The notes under the pieces were generated by a model. That model ran no database searches, was not told the DNA's origin, and worked only from the letters and a program-made list of their open reading frames with translations. From Arthrobacter rhizophilus (GTDB lineage: Bacteria > Actinomycetota > Actinomycetes > Actinomycetales > Micrococcaceae), in contig NZ_JAPFFT010000005.1 in NCBI RefSeq assembly GCF_026241105.1, forward strand, positions 62,001-126,000: DNA of 64,000 bases, read 5' to 3'. Below are positions 25,181 to 35,798 of the stretch, piece after piece; position 1 is the first letter of the stretch; each line of letters opens with the position of its first letter. A program made the position numbers and the translations under genes.

Positions 25181-28027
25181 TTAGACGCGCGGCTTCTCGC
25201 GCATCTCGAAGGTCTCGATGATGTCACCTTCGTTGATGTCGTTGTACGAGCCAAGACCGATACCACACTCGAAGTCCGTGCGGACCTCGGTGGCGTCGTC
25301 CTTGAAGCGCTTGAGCGTCTCAACGGTGAGGTTGTCGCCGATGACCTTGCCATCGCGGCTGACGCGTGCCTTCGTGTTACGGCGGATGATGCCCGAGCGG
25401 ACGATGGAACCGGCGATGTTTCCGAACTTGGAAGAACGGAAGACTTCGCGGACCTCGGCGGTACCGAGCTGGACTTCCTCGTACTCCGGCTTGAGCATGC
25501 CCTTGAGGGCCAGCTCGATGTCATCGATTGCCGAGTAGATGACGGAGTAGAAGCGCATGTCAACGCCTTCACGATCGGCAAGGTCGGCCACGCGCTCGGC
25601 GGGCTTGACGTTGAAGCCGATGATGATGGCGTTGTCCACCGTGGCGAGGTTGACGTCGTTCTGCGTGATGGCACCCACACCGCGGTGGATGACGCGCAGT
25701 TGAACGTCTTCGTCGCCGACGTCGATCTTGAGCAGTGCGTCTTCGAGGGCTTCAACGGCACCGGAAACGTCACCCTTGAGGATGAGGTTGAGGGTGTCGA
25801 TCTTGCCCGCGGCAACTGCCTGGTCGAAGTCTTCCAGGCTGATGCGCTTGCGACGCTTGGCCAGTGCCGCGTTGCGGTCGGCTGCTTCACGCTTTTCAGC
25901 GATCTGGCGGGCCGTACGCTCGTCGGAGGTCACCAGGAAGGTGTCACCTGCACGCGGTACGTTGGACAGACCCAGGACCTGGACCGGACGGGACGGAAGC
26001 GCGATGTCGAGGGCGTTGCCGTCTTCATCGAACATGGCACGGACGCGGCCGTGGGCCGTACCGGCCACGATCGTGTCACCGACGGCCAGGGTACCGGACT
26101 GGACCAGGACAGTGGCCACGGAACCGCGGCCCTTGTCCAGGTTCGCTTCGATGGCAATGCCTCGAGCGTCCTTGTCCGGGTTGGCGCGCAGGTCCAGGGC
26201 GGCGTCTGCGGTCAGCAGGACGGCGTCGATCAGTTCGTCGATGTTGATGTTCTGGCGGGCAGAAACCTCAACGAACATGGTGTCGCCACCGTATTCTTCG
26301 GGAACCAGACCGTACTCGGTGAGCTGGCCCTTGACCTTGTCCGGGTTCGCACCTTCCTTGTCGATCTTGTTGACCGCGACGACGATCGGCACGTTGGCCG
26401 CCTGTGCGTGGTTGAGTGCTTCCACCGTCTGCGGCATGACGCCGTCGTCGGCTGCGACAACCAGGATGGCGATGTCGGTGACCTTGGCACCACGGGCACG
26501 CATGGCGGTGAACGCCTCGTGGCCGGGGGTGTCAATGAAGGTGATGTCGCGCGGAGTGCCTTCGTGGATGTGGCTGATCTGGTAGGCACCGATGTGCTGG
26601 GTGATGCCGCCGTGTTCGCCTGCAACCACGTTGGTCTTCCGGATGGCATCGAGCAGTCGGGTCTTACCGTGGTCAACGTGACCCATGACAGTGACAACCG
26701 GGGGACGCGGTTCGAGGACGTCGTCGCCTTCGGCCTCCAGCTCGGCATCGAGGTCGATGTCGAAGGAGTCGAGGAGCTCGCGCTCTTCGTCTTCCGGAGA
26801 GACAACCTGGACCTTGTAGCCGAGTTCAGCGCCGAGCAGGCCGAAGGTGTCTTCGTCCAGCGACTGGGTAGCCGTTGCCATTTCACCAAGGTGGAACAGC
26901 ACGGTGACCAGCGCGGCGGGGTTCGCCTCGATCTTGTCGGCAAAGTCCGTGATGGACGAGCCACGACGGAGCCGGACCACGGTGTTGCCGTCGCCGCGGG
27001 GTACGGATACCCCACCCAGCGACGGAGCACTCATCTGCTCCAGTTCCTGACGCTTTGCACGCTTCGACTTGCGCTGCTTGCCGCGTCCTGCGCCACCCTT
27101 GCCGAAGGCACCCTGGGTGCCGCCACGTCCGCGGCCACCCTTGCCGAAGCCACCGCCGGCGGGAGCTCCGCCACCAGTGCCTGCGCCAGGAGCGCCACCC
27201 GGACGGCCGGGGCCACCACCGGGACGACCGGCGCCACCCGGACGGCCTGCGCCACCGGGAGCGGGACGCTCGGTACGGTTGGGCATCATGCCTGGAGTAG
27301 GACGGTTTCCTGCAGGCCCACCTGCGGGACGCGGTGCGCCCGGACGGGGAGCACCCGGGCGCGGTGCACCGGGACGCGGTCCACCGGAACCGGCTGCGGG
27401 ACGGGGACCGCCTGCGCCGGCCGCGGGACGCGGACCACCGGGACGTTCGCCTTCAGTGCGACCGCCACCGGCACGGGGCATACCCTGCGAAGGCGCAAAG
27501 GGGTTGTTGCCCGGACGAGGAGGACGCTCGCCGTCGCCACGGCCGCGGGGCATGCCCTGCGAAGTCGCGAACGGGTTGTTGCCCGGACGGGGACCGCCGG
27601 GGCGCGGAGCCTGGCCACCGGAACGTGCCGGGGCCGGAGCTTCGGCCTTGGGCGCCGGACGGGCGCCCGGCTTGGCGAAAGGGCTTGCGGTAGCTGCGGG
27701 AGCCGCAGGCGCTGCCGGGGCGGGGGTCTCAGCCTTGGGGGCGGGAACCGGAGCCTTGGGCGCTGCAGGGCCCGGAGCCGGGCGTGATGCTGCGGGTGCA
27801 GCAGGGGCACCGGGTGCCTTAGGGGTTGCAACGGAAACCGTTGCCGAGGCAGCGGCCTTTGCAGCGCCGGCACCCGGGTAGGCGTCGCGAAGCTTCTTCA
27901 CGACGGGCGCCTCAATGGTTGAAGAGGCGGAGCGAACGAATTCGCCCAGTTCCTGCAGTTTTGTCACTGCATCTTTGGAAGTAATACCGAGCTCTTTAGC
28001 AAGCTCATGTACGCGGACCTTGGCCAC
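25181..28027 (-). CDS. infB: Translation initiation factor IF-2
   Basis: GTPase that places initiator tRNA on the 30S subunit and promotes subunit joining. 948 residues. An N-terminal IF2_N domain (1-52) is followed by a Pro/Ala/Gly/Arg-rich linker (about 53-330), a second IF2_N-like region, and the G domain with GHVDHGKT (about 448), DTPGHEAF and NKIDK, then domains II-IV. The linker has duplicated PGNNPFA/SQGMPR blocks and RPGAP runs. GTG at 28027 has AGGAG just upstream. It follows ylxR in the nusA operon. Confidence 0.98.
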   Translation of the reverse strand: MAKVRVHELAKELGITSKDAVTKLQELGEFVRSASSTIEAPVVKKLRDAYPGAGAAKAAASATVSVATPKAPGAPAAPAASRPAPGPAAPKAPVPAPKAETPAPAAPAAPAATASPFAKPGARPAPKAEAPAPARSGGQAPRPGGPRPGNNPFATSQGMPRGRGDGERPPRPGNNPFAPSQGMPRAGGGRTEGERPGGPRPAAGAGGPRPAAGSGGPRPGAPRPGAPRPGAPRPAGGPAGNRPTPGMMPNRTERPAPGGAGRPGGAGRPGGGPGRPGGAPGAGTGGGAPAGGGFGKGGRGRGGTQGAFGKGGAGRGKQRKSKRAKRQELEQMSAPSLGGVSVPRGDGNTVVRLRRGSSITDFADKIEANPAALVTVLFHLGEMATATQSLDEDTFGLLGAELGYKVQVVSPEDEERELLDSFDIDLDAELEAEGDDVLEPRPPVVTVMGHVDHGKTRLLDAIRKTNVVAGEHGGITQHIGAYQISHIHEGTPRDITFIDTPGHEAFTAMRARGAKVTDIAILVVAADDGVMPQTVEALNHAQAANVPIVVAVNKIDKEGANPDKVKGQLTEYGLVPEEYGGDTMFVEVSARQNINIDELIDAVLLTADAALDLRANPDKDARGIAIEANLDKGRGSVATVLVQSGTLAVGDTIVAGTAHGRVRAMFDEDGNALDIALPSRPVQVLGLSNVPRAGDTFLVTSDERTARQIAEKREAADRNAALAKRRKRISLEDFDQAVAAGKIDTLNLILKGDVSGAVEALEDALLKIDVGDEDVQLRVIHRGVGAITQNDVNLATVDNAIIIGFNVKPAERVADLADREGVDMRFYSVIYSAIDDIELALKGMLKPEYEEVQLGTAEVREVFRSSKFGNIAGSIVRSGIIRRNTKARVSRDGKVIGDNLTVETLKRFKDDATEVRTDFECGIGLGSYNDINEGDIIETFEMREKPRV

Positions 28028-28179
28028 ATTTCTCCTGTCTCGGTCCGCACCGAGCCAGGCACGAACCGTCTACTTCTTACTGCGGGCCCCAGCCGCGAAC
28101 GCGGCGGAAAGGCCCTGTGCTGAGCGCAACAAAGTTGTCATCGTTGCGCACTCATCGCTGGGAACTCATCGGGTTTCCA

Positions 28180-28533
28180 TCAGTTTTCTGACCCGCTTTC
28201 AGGTTTGGACGGTTTTCCTGCTTTCACGGGGGTGTCCGCAGGGGGCATGACTGCCGCCAGGTAGCGTTCGACGGCGGTGACTTCGCTTGCGCCCGCGAGG
28301 GCCCTTGCGAAAGCACGCCGTTTGGTTGCCAGCGTCAGGCATGTGTTGCTGGGGTGCAGCCACGCACCCCGGCCAGCCATCCGGCGTCGTTCATCCACCA
28401 GGACGACGGGTGACCCGCCGCCTTCGGCGACGAGCCGGATCAACTCACTCCGGCTGCCTTGTTTCCGGCATCCGATGCAGGTACGCACAGGCTCGCGCCT
28501 GGTGTGAAGCAGTTCAGCCACTGGGTGTATCAA
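28180..28533 (-). CDS. ylxR: YlxR family (DUF448) nucleic-acid-binding protein
   Basis: 117 residues; the core EPVRTCIGCRKQGSRSELIRLV and GRGAWLHPSNTC are diagnostic of YlxR/DUF448, a small basic protein encoded between nusA and infB in most Gram-positives. Family knowledge links YlxR to RNA binding and to regulation of metabolism and RNase P; the exact role here is unknown. The first 10-13 residues are poorly conserved, so the true start may be a little downstream. Confidence 0.93.
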   Translation of the reverse strand: MIHPVAELLHTRREPVRTCIGCRKQGSRSELIRLVAEGGGSPVVLVDERRRMAGRGAWLHPSNTCLTLATKRRAFARALAGASEVTAVERYLAAVMPPADTPVKAGKPSKPESGSEN

Positions 28534-28743
28534 CCTGCCTCAGTGTCTTTCCCTGCCTTTGCGGTTCTGCTTTCCTTGGCGCTCGCTCCCGCCTTGTTGA
28601 GATTGTTGCCTCCACAATTCACGAGCACGCCAAAGCGCACGGACACCGGACATAGGCCCGGTTCCATCCAGTCTAAGCCCCCGGAGGCCCGGCCACCGAA
28701 TCCATATGGCGCAGGGATCCGGGGCGGGCGCCTCTGGGCGGGT

Positions 28744-29724
28744 TTAGTTGCTCTTGGCCGGTGCGGCGTCGGAGACGATGTCGATGCGCCAGCCGGTGAG
28801 CTTGGCGGCAAGGCGGGCGTTCTGGCCTTCTTTGCCGATGGCAAGGGACAGTTGATAGTCAGGAACAACCACGCGTGCGGACCGAGTGGCCTCGTCGGTG
28901 ATAGTGACCGAATTCACGCGCGACGGCGAGAGGGAGTTGGCGATGAACGTCGCCGGATCGTCGCTGAAGTCGACAATGTCGATCTTTTCGTCGTTGAGTT
29001 CGGTCATGACGGCGCGCACGCGCGAGCCCATTTCACCGATGCAAGCGCCCTTGGCGTTGATGCCGGGGGTGTTCGCCTTGACAGCCATCTTGGTCCGGTG
29101 CCCGGCCTCGCGTGCCAGCGCGACAATCTCGACCGAACGGTCCGCGATTTCCGGTACTTCCAGTTCGAAAAGCTTCCGGACGAGGCCCGGGTGTGAACGC
29201 GAGAGCGTGATGGAAGGTCCCTTGGCGCCGCGGTGGACATCCACCACAAAGGCGCGCAGGCGGTTGCCGTGGGTGTACTTCTCCCCCGGCACCTGCTCGG
29301 GCGGCGGAAGCAAGGCTTCGACGGAACCGAGGTTCACCTGGATCATGTGCGGGTTATTGCCCTGCTGGATCAGGCCGGCGACGAGTTCACCTTCACGGCC
29401 CTTGAATTCGCCCAAGACGTTGTCGTCCTCAACATCGCGCAACCGCTGCAGGATGATTTGCCGTGCCGTGCTCGCCGCGATGCGTCCGAACCCGGCGGGG
29501 GTGTCCTCGAACTCGCCGATGGCTTCGCCGTCGTCGTCGATTTCCGTAGCCCAAATGGTCACGTGTCCGCTCTTGCGGTCAAGCTCTGCGCGGGCCTTCT
29601 CGAAAGCGCCCGGCGTCTTGTGATATGCCACCAAGAGCGCCTGCTCGATGGTGGGGATCAGGAGGTCCAGCGGGATTTCACGCTCACGCTCCAGGAGTCT
29701 CAGCGCACTCATGTCAATATCCAT
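28744..29724 (-). CDS. nusA: Transcription termination/antitermination factor NusA
   Basis: RNA-polymerase-bound factor controlling pausing, termination and antitermination. The 326-residue length is the short actinobacterial type: N-terminal polymerase-binding domain, S1 domain and two KH domains ([31 protein letters not shown]) without the acidic repeats of E. coli. ATG at 29724 shares one base with the rimP stop. A 210-bp gap with no feature I can name follows before ylxR. Confidence 0.97.
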   Translation of the reverse strand: MDIDMSALRLLEREREIPLDLLIPTIEQALLVAYHKTPGAFEKARAELDRKSGHVTIWATEIDDDGEAIGEFEDTPAGFGRIAASTARQIILQRLRDVEDDNVLGEFKGREGELVAGLIQQGNNPHMIQVNLGSVEALLPPPEQVPGEKYTHGNRLRAFVVDVHRGAKGPSITLSRSHPGLVRKLFELEVPEIADRSVEIVALAREAGHRTKMAVKANTPGINAKGACIGEMGSRVRAVMTELNDEKIDIVDFSDDPATFIANSLSPSRVNSVTITDEATRSARVVVPDYQLSLAIGKEGQNARLAAKLTGWRIDIVSDAAPAKSN

Positions 29725-30347
29725 TAGGCCTCCTCGGAAGGTCCGTTGTGCTCGTCTTCCAGCCCGGCCTCGTGGAGGTGGCTGAACTCTATCTCGACTT
29801 TTCCTTGGCGGATCCTGTCGAAAGGAATCTTCACGGGGTCGCCCTGTTTGGACTTCATCCCTTTCTTGACCTCTTGCTCGGGAACAAGTGTGACGCCGTC
29901 GTCGTCGACGGACTGGATCCGGCCCGTCAGGTTGTCGCCCTGGATGACGTTGACCTTGGCCATGCGTCCGCGGGCGCGGTGCCAGTGGCGGGGTTCCGTA
30001 AGCGGCCGTCCGACGCCGGGCGAGGAGACCTCGAGGTCGTAGGGACGGGCGTCAGTATTGGGATCGTTGTCCAGAATGTCCGACAGGGCCCTGGAGACGT
30101 CCGCGACGACGTCCAGGCTGACGCCGCCGGTTTCTTCCTGGAGCAGGTCGATGATCACGTGGACAACCCGGTGCGAACCGGCAACCTGGATGGCAACATC
30201 CTCAAGGTAGAGCCGGCTTGCCTGGACGGCAGGCTCCAGAAGGGCCCTCAACCTGCTTTCCTCCGGGTTGCGGACCTCGTGTTGTGGTGGATTCGTCGGA
30301 TCCGTTCCAGCCTGGTCTGTTGAAGTCGTGGCTTCCGAATGACTCAC
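29724..30347 (-). CDS. rimP: Ribosome maturation factor RimP
   Basis: 30S assembly factor, first gene of the rimP-nusA-ylxR-infB cluster. The 207-residue protein has an N-terminal extension of about 30 residues, then the RimP core with [16 protein letters not shown] and [14 protein letters not shown], and a C-terminal SH3-like domain. GTG at 30347. The divergent gap to 30523 should hold promoters for both sides; no operator stands out. Confidence 0.95.
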   Translation of the reverse strand: MSHSEATTSTDQAGTDPTNPPQHEVRNPEESRLRALLEPAVQASRLYLEDVAIQVAGSHRVVHVIIDLLQEETGGVSLDVVADVSRALSDILDNDPNTDARPYDLEVSSPGVGRPLTEPRHWHRARGRMAKVNVIQGDNLTGRIQSVDDDGVTLVPEQEVKKGMKSKQGDPVKIPFDRIRQGKVEIEFSHLHEAGLEDEHNGPSEEA

Positions 30348-30522
30348 TGGCCAGCCGCCTCCCGATAGATGATGTTGTGACTACTAGCTTAACGATATTT
30401 GCGGCGCCGTGGTGCACGGGTGGTGCGATCGCGCTGATAGCCCCGGAAATTGAGTGGTCACCCGGTGCCCGTCCAGGCGTACTGGCATCAGATTGCCCGC
30501 GAGCGTGACACTATGGTCTGTT

Positions 30523-31662
30523 GTGAACCACGGGACTGCTGAAAAACCACGAAGCCACGGCTGGACGAGAGCCCTTCTCCTGGCTTTGCTGGCAGTCCTC
30601 GTGGTGGGAGTCGGAGCCGTGCTCGTTCCCCGCGACGCCGGAAAACCGCAAGCCCTCCCGTTCTCCGAAACCGCCCGTTCCGAAGCCCTCTCCGCGACGG
30701 AGGCGCTCCTGGACAGCGCCTCGCTGCTGGAGGGCACGACGCCGGGTGGCGCCGCGGGCGAGGCGTCCGGTGGCAGTGGACTGCCGGATTCTGTGACGTT
30801 GCTGACAAATCAGGCGCGGGCGTTGCTGCCCCCTTCCGGGCAGCCAGCATCGTCCGCTTCCCGCACCCCTGGTGGCGCGTCCCCTAAACCACCGTCCCCA
30901 GGTTCCGTATCCCCAAGTTCCGCTGCCACCCCGGACACCACGACTCCGACCGCCTTCGTCTCAGCACTCTCCTCGAGCGCTTCCCGTCGCTTGGCGGACG
31001 CCGCACAAGCCGACGGCGGCACGGCACGGCTGCTTGCCGCCGTCGGGACCTCCCAACTGCTTGAGTCATCCAGACTGGCAACAATCTGGGGTCTGCCCGT
31101 ACCGGAGGCCACCCCCGGGGCGACTCCCGCCCCGACACCGGCCCCGAGCTGCCCCGCTTTGCCCGGAATGTCGGCTACAGCGGCGCCGCCCCCCGGCACA
31201 GCTTCGTCCCGGGCCGATCTCCCCGCTGCCGTTGGCGCCGTCGTCAGCTCCGAACAGGAGGCGATCTACGCCTACCAGGTGGCCCTGACCAAGCTGGACG
31301 CGAAGGCATCTGCGACCGCTGCCACGTGGCTGGCCCGCCACCAAGAGCTGCTCCGCGGAGCGGAAGCCCAGGGCAGGCTGCACTGTGTTGCCACCCCGCC
31401 GCGGGAAGCCGGCTACCGCCTGCCTGCCAGCTTCGCCGCCAAACCCGGGGCCGCACTGGGAGGGATGGAGGCCAGCTCACTGACCGCTTATGCCGACCTC
31501 GTGGCGTTGTCAGACGGTGAGACGCGGCAATGGGCCATCGACGGACTGGTCGATGCCGCCAAGCGCAGCCAAGCTTGGGGAACTCCTGTTGGACCATTCC
31601 CAGGACTTTCGATTGATAGCGCCGCCCTGCCTCCGCTTCCATCGAGCACTCCGGCTCCGTAG
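30523..31662 (+). CDS. DUF4439 ferritin-like domain protein with N-terminal anchor
   Basis: 379 residues from GTG at 30523. One transmembrane anchor (about 17-37) is followed by a long Ser/Pro/Ala-rich stretch, then a C-terminal DUF4439 ferritin-like four-helix domain (about 230-370; AAVGAVVSSEQEAIYAYQVA). Predicted outside the membrane. A TATGGT box ends 5 bp before the GTG, so a leaderless transcript is likely. Conserved iron-ligand pairs are not obvious, so metal binding is uncertain. The next gene downstream is a VIT1-type transporter, a possible metal link. Confidence 0.8.
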   Translation: MNHGTAEKPRSHGWTRALLLALLAVLVVGVGAVLVPRDAGKPQALPFSETARSEALSATEALLDSASLLEGTTPGGAAGEASGGSGLPDSVTLLTNQARALLPPSGQPASSASRTPGGASPKPPSPGSVSPSSAATPDTTTPTAFVSALSSSASRRLADAAQADGGTARLLAAVGTSQLLESSRLATIWGLPVPEATPGATPAPTPAPSCPALPGMSATAAPPPGTASSRADLPAAVGAVVSSEQEAIYAYQVALTKLDAKASATAATWLARHQELLRGAEAQGRLHCVATPPREAGYRLPASFAAKPGAALGGMEASSLTAYADLVALSDGETRQWAIDGLVDAAKRSQAWGTPVGPFPGLSIDSAALPPLPSSTPAP

Positions 31663-31713
31663 GAAAGCCTTCCTTTGCTGGCGGCTGCGGCCCCCAAGTG
31701 CTTGGCTTGTTCC

Positions 31714-32442
31714 ATGGCTTCTACAGAAACTGCCGCCCTGCACGAAAACGAACCACACGACAATGACCTCGCCCACCGGCTCAACTGGCTCCGGGCAGGC
31801 GTCCTTGGCGCCAACGACGGAATCGTCTCCGTTGCCGCGATCGTGGTGGGCGTCGCTGGAGCAACGACGAGCACCGGTGCCGTCCTCACGGCCGGCGCAG
31901 CCGGACTCGTAGGTGGCGCAGTGTCCATGGCACTGGGCGAGTACGTGTCCGTCAGCAGCCAAAGCGACAGTCAGAAGGCACTCATTGAGAAGGAGCGCCG
32001 GGAGCTGGCTGAGCAGCCTGACGAGGAGCTTGCCGAACTGACTGCGATTTACGAGGCCAAGGGCCTGCGGCCTGAAACCGCACGGAAAGTGGCCGTGGAA
32101 TTGACGGAGCACGACGCCTTGGCCGCTCACCTTTCCGCCGAACTGAACATCGACGAAGACGACATCGTCAGCCCATGGCATGCGGCCTTCGCTTCGGCGA
32201 TTGCCTTCACCTTGGGCGCGGTGCTGCCTCTGCTTGCGATCTTGCTCCCGCCCCCGGGGCTGCGTGTGCCGCTGACCTTCATTTCCGTCTTGCTCGCGCT
32301 GGCAATTACGGGAGCCCTCGGAGCCTGGATCGGTGGTAGCTCGAAGACTCGGGCCGCCGTGCGCGTCGTCATCGGCGGGGCCCTTGCCCTCGCCGCGACC
32401 TTCTTCATCGGAAGCCTCCTGGGCTCTACCGGAGTGGTCTAA
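31714..32442 (+). CDS. VIT1/CCC1 family membrane transporter
   Basis: 242 residues from ATG at 31714 (an in-frame TTG at 31675 is less likely). The signature HRLNWLRAGVLGANDGIVSV and GAVSMALGEYVSVSSQ are those of the vacuolar iron transporter/nodulin-21 family, with five hydrophobic helices and a Glu-rich cytoplasmic segment (KERRELAEQPDEELAEL) matching the metal-binding region. Likely Fe/Mn export or detoxification. It follows the ferritin-like gene by about 50 bp on the same strand. Confidence 0.9.
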   Translation: MASTETAALHENEPHDNDLAHRLNWLRAGVLGANDGIVSVAAIVVGVAGATTSTGAVLTAGAAGLVGGAVSMALGEYVSVSSQSDSQKALIEKERRELAEQPDEELAELTAIYEAKGLRPETARKVAVELTEHDALAAHLSAELNIDEDDIVSPWHAAFASAIAFTLGAVLPLLAILLPPPGLRVPLTFISVLLALAITGALGAWIGGSSKTRAAVRVVIGGALALAATFFIGSLLGSTGVV

Positions 32443-32477
32443 ACCGCTCCAGGACCGGCTTGGGTAGGCTGGCGGTG

Positions 32478-33500
32478 ATGACTACCTTCGTTTCCATCCC
32501 TGGCGATCTCCAGGCTCGCTACTCCCGAACAGCGGAGGGACGGGCATGGCTCTCCGGGCTGCCCGGCTTGATCAACAGCAGCTTGGAGCGTTGGCAGTTG
32601 TCCGTTGACCTGGAACCGGGGGTGGAACCATGGAACGGCCACGGCGGCATCGTCATTCCGGTCATCTACAACGGCGCCCGTTCAGTGCTCAAAATAGCGT
32701 TCCCGCACGAGGAGGCACTTGTTGAACGGCATGCGCTGGCCCTCTGGGGCGGTACCGGAGCGGTAAAGCTGCACGACGCCGATGCCGCGTCCTGCGCGAT
32801 GGTACTGGAGCGGCTCGACGCTGACCGCTGGCTATACAGCGCCCCGATGGACGAAGCACGCGACGTCTGGGGAACGCTCCTGAAGGAACTCAGCATCGAA
32901 CCGGACGAGCGGCCGGAGTGGAAAGCGTTCGAGCACATCGCGGCACGGGCAGAGCGCTGGAGCGATGAGTTGCCCGCGGACTGGGAGCAACTCGGCCAGC
33001 CCTTCCCCCGCTGGCTCCTGGAAGCCGCGCTGGAAGTGTGCCAGACACGGGGCGCTGTTGGACGCCGCGCGGGCAGGGACGTGTTGGTGCATTGCGATCT
33101 GCATTTCATGAACATCCTCCCGCATCCCGACGGCCACCAGTCCGTCAGGAAGCGCAGATACGTGGCCATCGATCCGCAGCCGATGGTCGGGGAGGCAGAA
33201 TTCGCCGTCGCTCCGATCCTGTGGAACCGTATCCGCGATCTCTCCAGAACGGCTCCGGAACTTGCGCTCCTTGAACGTTGCGCAGATTTCAGCAGCGCGG
33301 CCGGCTTGGACGGCGAAGCGGCCCGGGAATGGAGCCTTGTCCGCGAGGTCGAAAACGCCCTGTGGTATGCCCGAAAACCACGGCATGAAGGCGATCTGGC
33401 CCGCTCCTTGTGGGTGGCCAGCACCCTCGCGGGGCGGCCCCTGGAGGGACTGCCCGCCGCCCACGACCTGCCCGAACCGGGCGTGGCCGGATCCGATTAG
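32478..33500 (+). CDS. Aminoglycoside phosphotransferase family kinase, APH(6)-like
   Basis: 340 residues of the aminoglycoside/hydroxyurea resistance kinase family (streptomycin 6-kinase-like). The catalytic loop is VLVHCDLHFMNIL (HxDxxxxN) and the metal-binding motif is AIDPQPMVGEAEF. ATG at 32478 follows TAGGCT by 7 bp and has only weak ribosome-site character, so it may be leaderless. It sits in a chromosomal context without mobile DNA, more like an intrinsic kinase than an acquired resistance gene. Actual substrate unknown. Confidence 0.88.
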   Translation: MTTFVSIPGDLQARYSRTAEGRAWLSGLPGLINSSLERWQLSVDLEPGVEPWNGHGGIVIPVIYNGARSVLKIAFPHEEALVERHALALWGGTGAVKLHDADAASCAMVLERLDADRWLYSAPMDEARDVWGTLLKELSIEPDERPEWKAFEHIAARAERWSDELPADWEQLGQPFPRWLLEAALEVCQTRGAVGRRAGRDVLVHCDLHFMNILPHPDGHQSVRKRRYVAIDPQPMVGEAEFAVAPILWNRIRDLSRTAPELALLERCADFSSAAGLDGEAAREWSLVREVENALWYARKPRHEGDLARSLWVASTLAGRPLEGLPAAHDLPEPGVAGSD

Positions 33501-33557
33501 GGTTTTGCGGCTTATGAGGGCACTGGGCCAAGAGGGCTTTGGGCCAAGCCACTCGGC

Positions 33558-34943
33558 TCAGGCTGTTGCCTCCAACGCATCCTTGATGGCTTGCACGGCA
33601 ACATCGAGATCGGCTGAATCCGTGGACCAGTTGGTGACCGAAACGCGCAGGATGTCCCGGCCTTTCCATCGCGAACCGGACATCCAGACTCGCCCATCGG
33701 CCATAATGAAATCCGTGACGGCCCGGGTCCTCTCGTCTGAACCGAAGGCCAGGGACAATTGCGTGAACACGACGTCGTTGAGCACTTCCACGCCCGGCAC
33801 TTCTGCAAGCCGCCGGGCCAACTCCGCAGCACATTCCGCACGTCCTGCGACAAGCTGCCGGACGCCGTCGCCACCCAAGGAACGCAATGCCGCCCACACC
33901 GGCACTCCCCTGGCCCGGCGGGACAGCTCGGGGACTTTTTCCATGGGGTCGCCGGGGCCGTGATCGTCCTGGATGAGGTATTCGGCGTGCATGCCGATTG
34001 CCGATCGAAGGGCGGCGACGTCGCGCACCACCACAATTCCGGCGTCGTAGGGCACGTTGAGGGTCTTGTGGGCATCGGTCCCCCAGGAGTCAGCCAACTC
34101 AACCCCCTCGACCAAGGGCCGTAGTCCCGGAACGGCTGCTGCCCACAGGCCGAAGGCGCCGTCAACGTGGACCCACGCGCCGTACTCCTTGGAAACCGAG
34201 ATCGCCTCGGGGAAAGGATCGAAGGCTCCCGAGTGGAGGTTCCCGGCTTGGAGGCACACAATCGCGGGGCCGGAGCCGGACTGCAGCGCGGCCCTGAGCG
34301 CGGCAGGATCGATCCGTCCTTCGGGATCGGCGCGGACAACTTCAGGAGTCCCCAGTCCCAGGAAGCGCAATGCCATGTCCAGGCTCTCGTGCCGCTCGGC
34401 TCCTACGAGGACCCGCAGTTTCGGGGCGCCTTGGAGTCCGCCGACATTGACGTCCCAGCCGGCTATGGTCAGCTGGCGCCAGCGGGCCGCGGCGAGTGCC
34501 GTGAAATTGGCCATGCTTGCCCCGGTGGCGAATCCGACGTCGGACCCTTCCGGAAGGCCGAGCAGCTCTAGCAGCCAGTGCCCGGCGGCCTCCTCGATTC
34601 CGGCTGTGGCGGGTGTGGCGAAACGCAGCCCGGTGTTCTGGTCCCACCCGGAGACCATCCAGTCCGCTGCCATGGCCGCCGGAACCGTACCGCCGATGAC
34701 CCAACCGAAAAAGCGCCCCGACTGCATCGCCATGAGCCCCGGTTCGGCGTGCTCAGCGAGGAAATCGATGACCGCGGCCGGGTCCAGTCCACTGGCGGGA
34801 AGGGGGCCGCCGAAGATCGCGGTGACGTCATCGGCGGTGTTGCCTGGCCGCACAGGCCTCCCAGGCAAGGCCCTCAACCACTCCCGGGTGTGCTCCCATG
34901 CACGTTCGAGAGCCTGCTCATAGCCGCTGGAATCGACCCACAT
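33558..34943 (-). CDS. Group II PLP-dependent decarboxylase
   Basis: 461-residue fold-type I enzyme of the aromatic-amino-acid/glutamate decarboxylase group. The PLP lysine is in DSWGTDAHKTLNVPYD, the cofactor aspartate in WVHVDGAFGLW, and the FATGASMANFTAL loop is present. It converges on the APH-like kinase gene and is 58 bp after the TauE gene. Aromatic amino acids are the usual substrates for this subgroup, but an aldehyde-synthase or other activity cannot be excluded. Confidence 0.88.
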   Translation of the reverse strand: MWVDSSGYEQALERAWEHTREWLRALPGRPVRPGNTADDVTAIFGGPLPASGLDPAAVIDFLAEHAEPGLMAMQSGRFFGWVIGGTVPAAMAADWMVSGWDQNTGLRFATPATAGIEEAAGHWLLELLGLPEGSDVGFATGASMANFTALAAARWRQLTIAGWDVNVGGLQGAPKLRVLVGAERHESLDMALRFLGLGTPEVVRADPEGRIDPAALRAALQSGSGPAIVCLQAGNLHSGAFDPFPEAISVSKEYGAWVHVDGAFGLWAAAVPGLRPLVEGVELADSWGTDAHKTLNVPYDAGIVVVRDVAALRSAIGMHAEYLIQDDHGPGDPMEKVPELSRRARGVPVWAALRSLGGDGVRQLVAGRAECAAELARRLAEVPGVEVLNDVVFTQLSLAFGSDERTRAVTDFIMADGRVWMSGSRWKGRDILRVSVTNWSTDSADLDVAVQAIKDALEATA

Positions 34944-35000
34944 GAGTGCATGCTACGCCCACGGCTTCACCCCGGCTATCGCCGGCGGGAACCAGCGCGG

Positions 35001-35798
35001 TTACTTGGCGAAGTAGTCGTGCCAGACGTCCACGCCGAGTTTGACGATCAACGCGCCAACCACGATCAGGAACACCAAGCGCACAAAGCGACTGCCTTGT
35101 TTCACGGCGGTCCGGGCGCCCAGGTACCCGCCGGCCATGTTGGACAGCCCCAGCACGGCACCGACGCCCCACAGCAATGATCCGTGCGGCAGGAAGAACA
35201 AAAGCGCCCCGGCGTTGGTGGCCATGTTGACGATCTTCGCCTTGGCGCTGGCCTCGAGGAAGGCATAGCCCATGGCGGAAACGAGGGCGATCACCAGGAA
35301 CGAGCCAGTCCCGGGGCCGATCAGCCCGTCGTAGAACCCGATCACGGCCCCGATGGCGCAGGCCACGACATAGTGCCTGTGGCCGTCGTGCCGCAGCGCG
35401 GTCAGCTCTCCCGCGTTGGGGCGCAGCGCTGTGAAGAGCGCGACGGCGATCAGCGCCACCACGATGATGGGTTTGAACACACTGGAGGGAAGGTTGGCGG
35501 CCAAGACGGCTCCGCCGAAGCTGCCGGCGAGGGCAATCACCGCCATGGGCATGGCCGTCTTGAGGTCAGGGCCAACCCGACGGTAATAGGTAACGGCACT
35601 GGTTGTTGTGCCGAAGATGGAGCCCATCTTGTTGGTGGCCAACGCCTGGACCGGGGTGATCCCCGGAACCAGGAGCAAGGCGGGGAGCTGGATCAGTCCC
35701 CCGCCACCCACCACTGCGTCTATCCAACCGGCTGCGAATCCAGCCACCACGATCATGATGAGCGTGGTGAGCTGAACCGACTCGAAGCCGGAGATCAC
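35001..35798 (-). CDS. TauE/SafE family sulfite/sulfonate exporter
   Basis: 265 residues, about eight hydrophobic helices. The duplicated family motif [23 protein letters not shown] and [15 protein letters not shown] are clear. It exports small sulfur or organic anions in the characterised members. Its start overlaps the proS stop by 4 bp, so it is translated with prolyl-tRNA synthetase. Given the sulfite-oxidase-type enzyme elsewhere in the window, sulfite is a possible cargo, but that is inference. Confidence 0.92.
   Translation of the reverse strand: MISGFESVQLTTLIMIVVAGFAAGWIDAVVGGGGLIQLPALLLVPGITPVQALATNKMGSIFGTTTSAVTYYRRVGPDLKTAMPMAVIALAGSFGGAVLAANLPSSVFKPIIVVALIAVALFTALRPNAGELTALRHDGHRHYVVACAIGAVIGFYDGLIGPGTGSFLVIALVSAMGYAFLEASAKAKIVNMATNAGALLFFLPHGSLLWGVGAVLGLSNMAGGYLGARTAVKQGSRFVRLVFLIVVGALIVKLGVDVWHDYFAK

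Noticed and set aside
25685..27787. 700-residue plus-strand open frame
   Set aside because: Lies entirely antisense to infB; its low-complexity Gly/Thr/Arg-rich product is a by-product of GC-rich codon bias.
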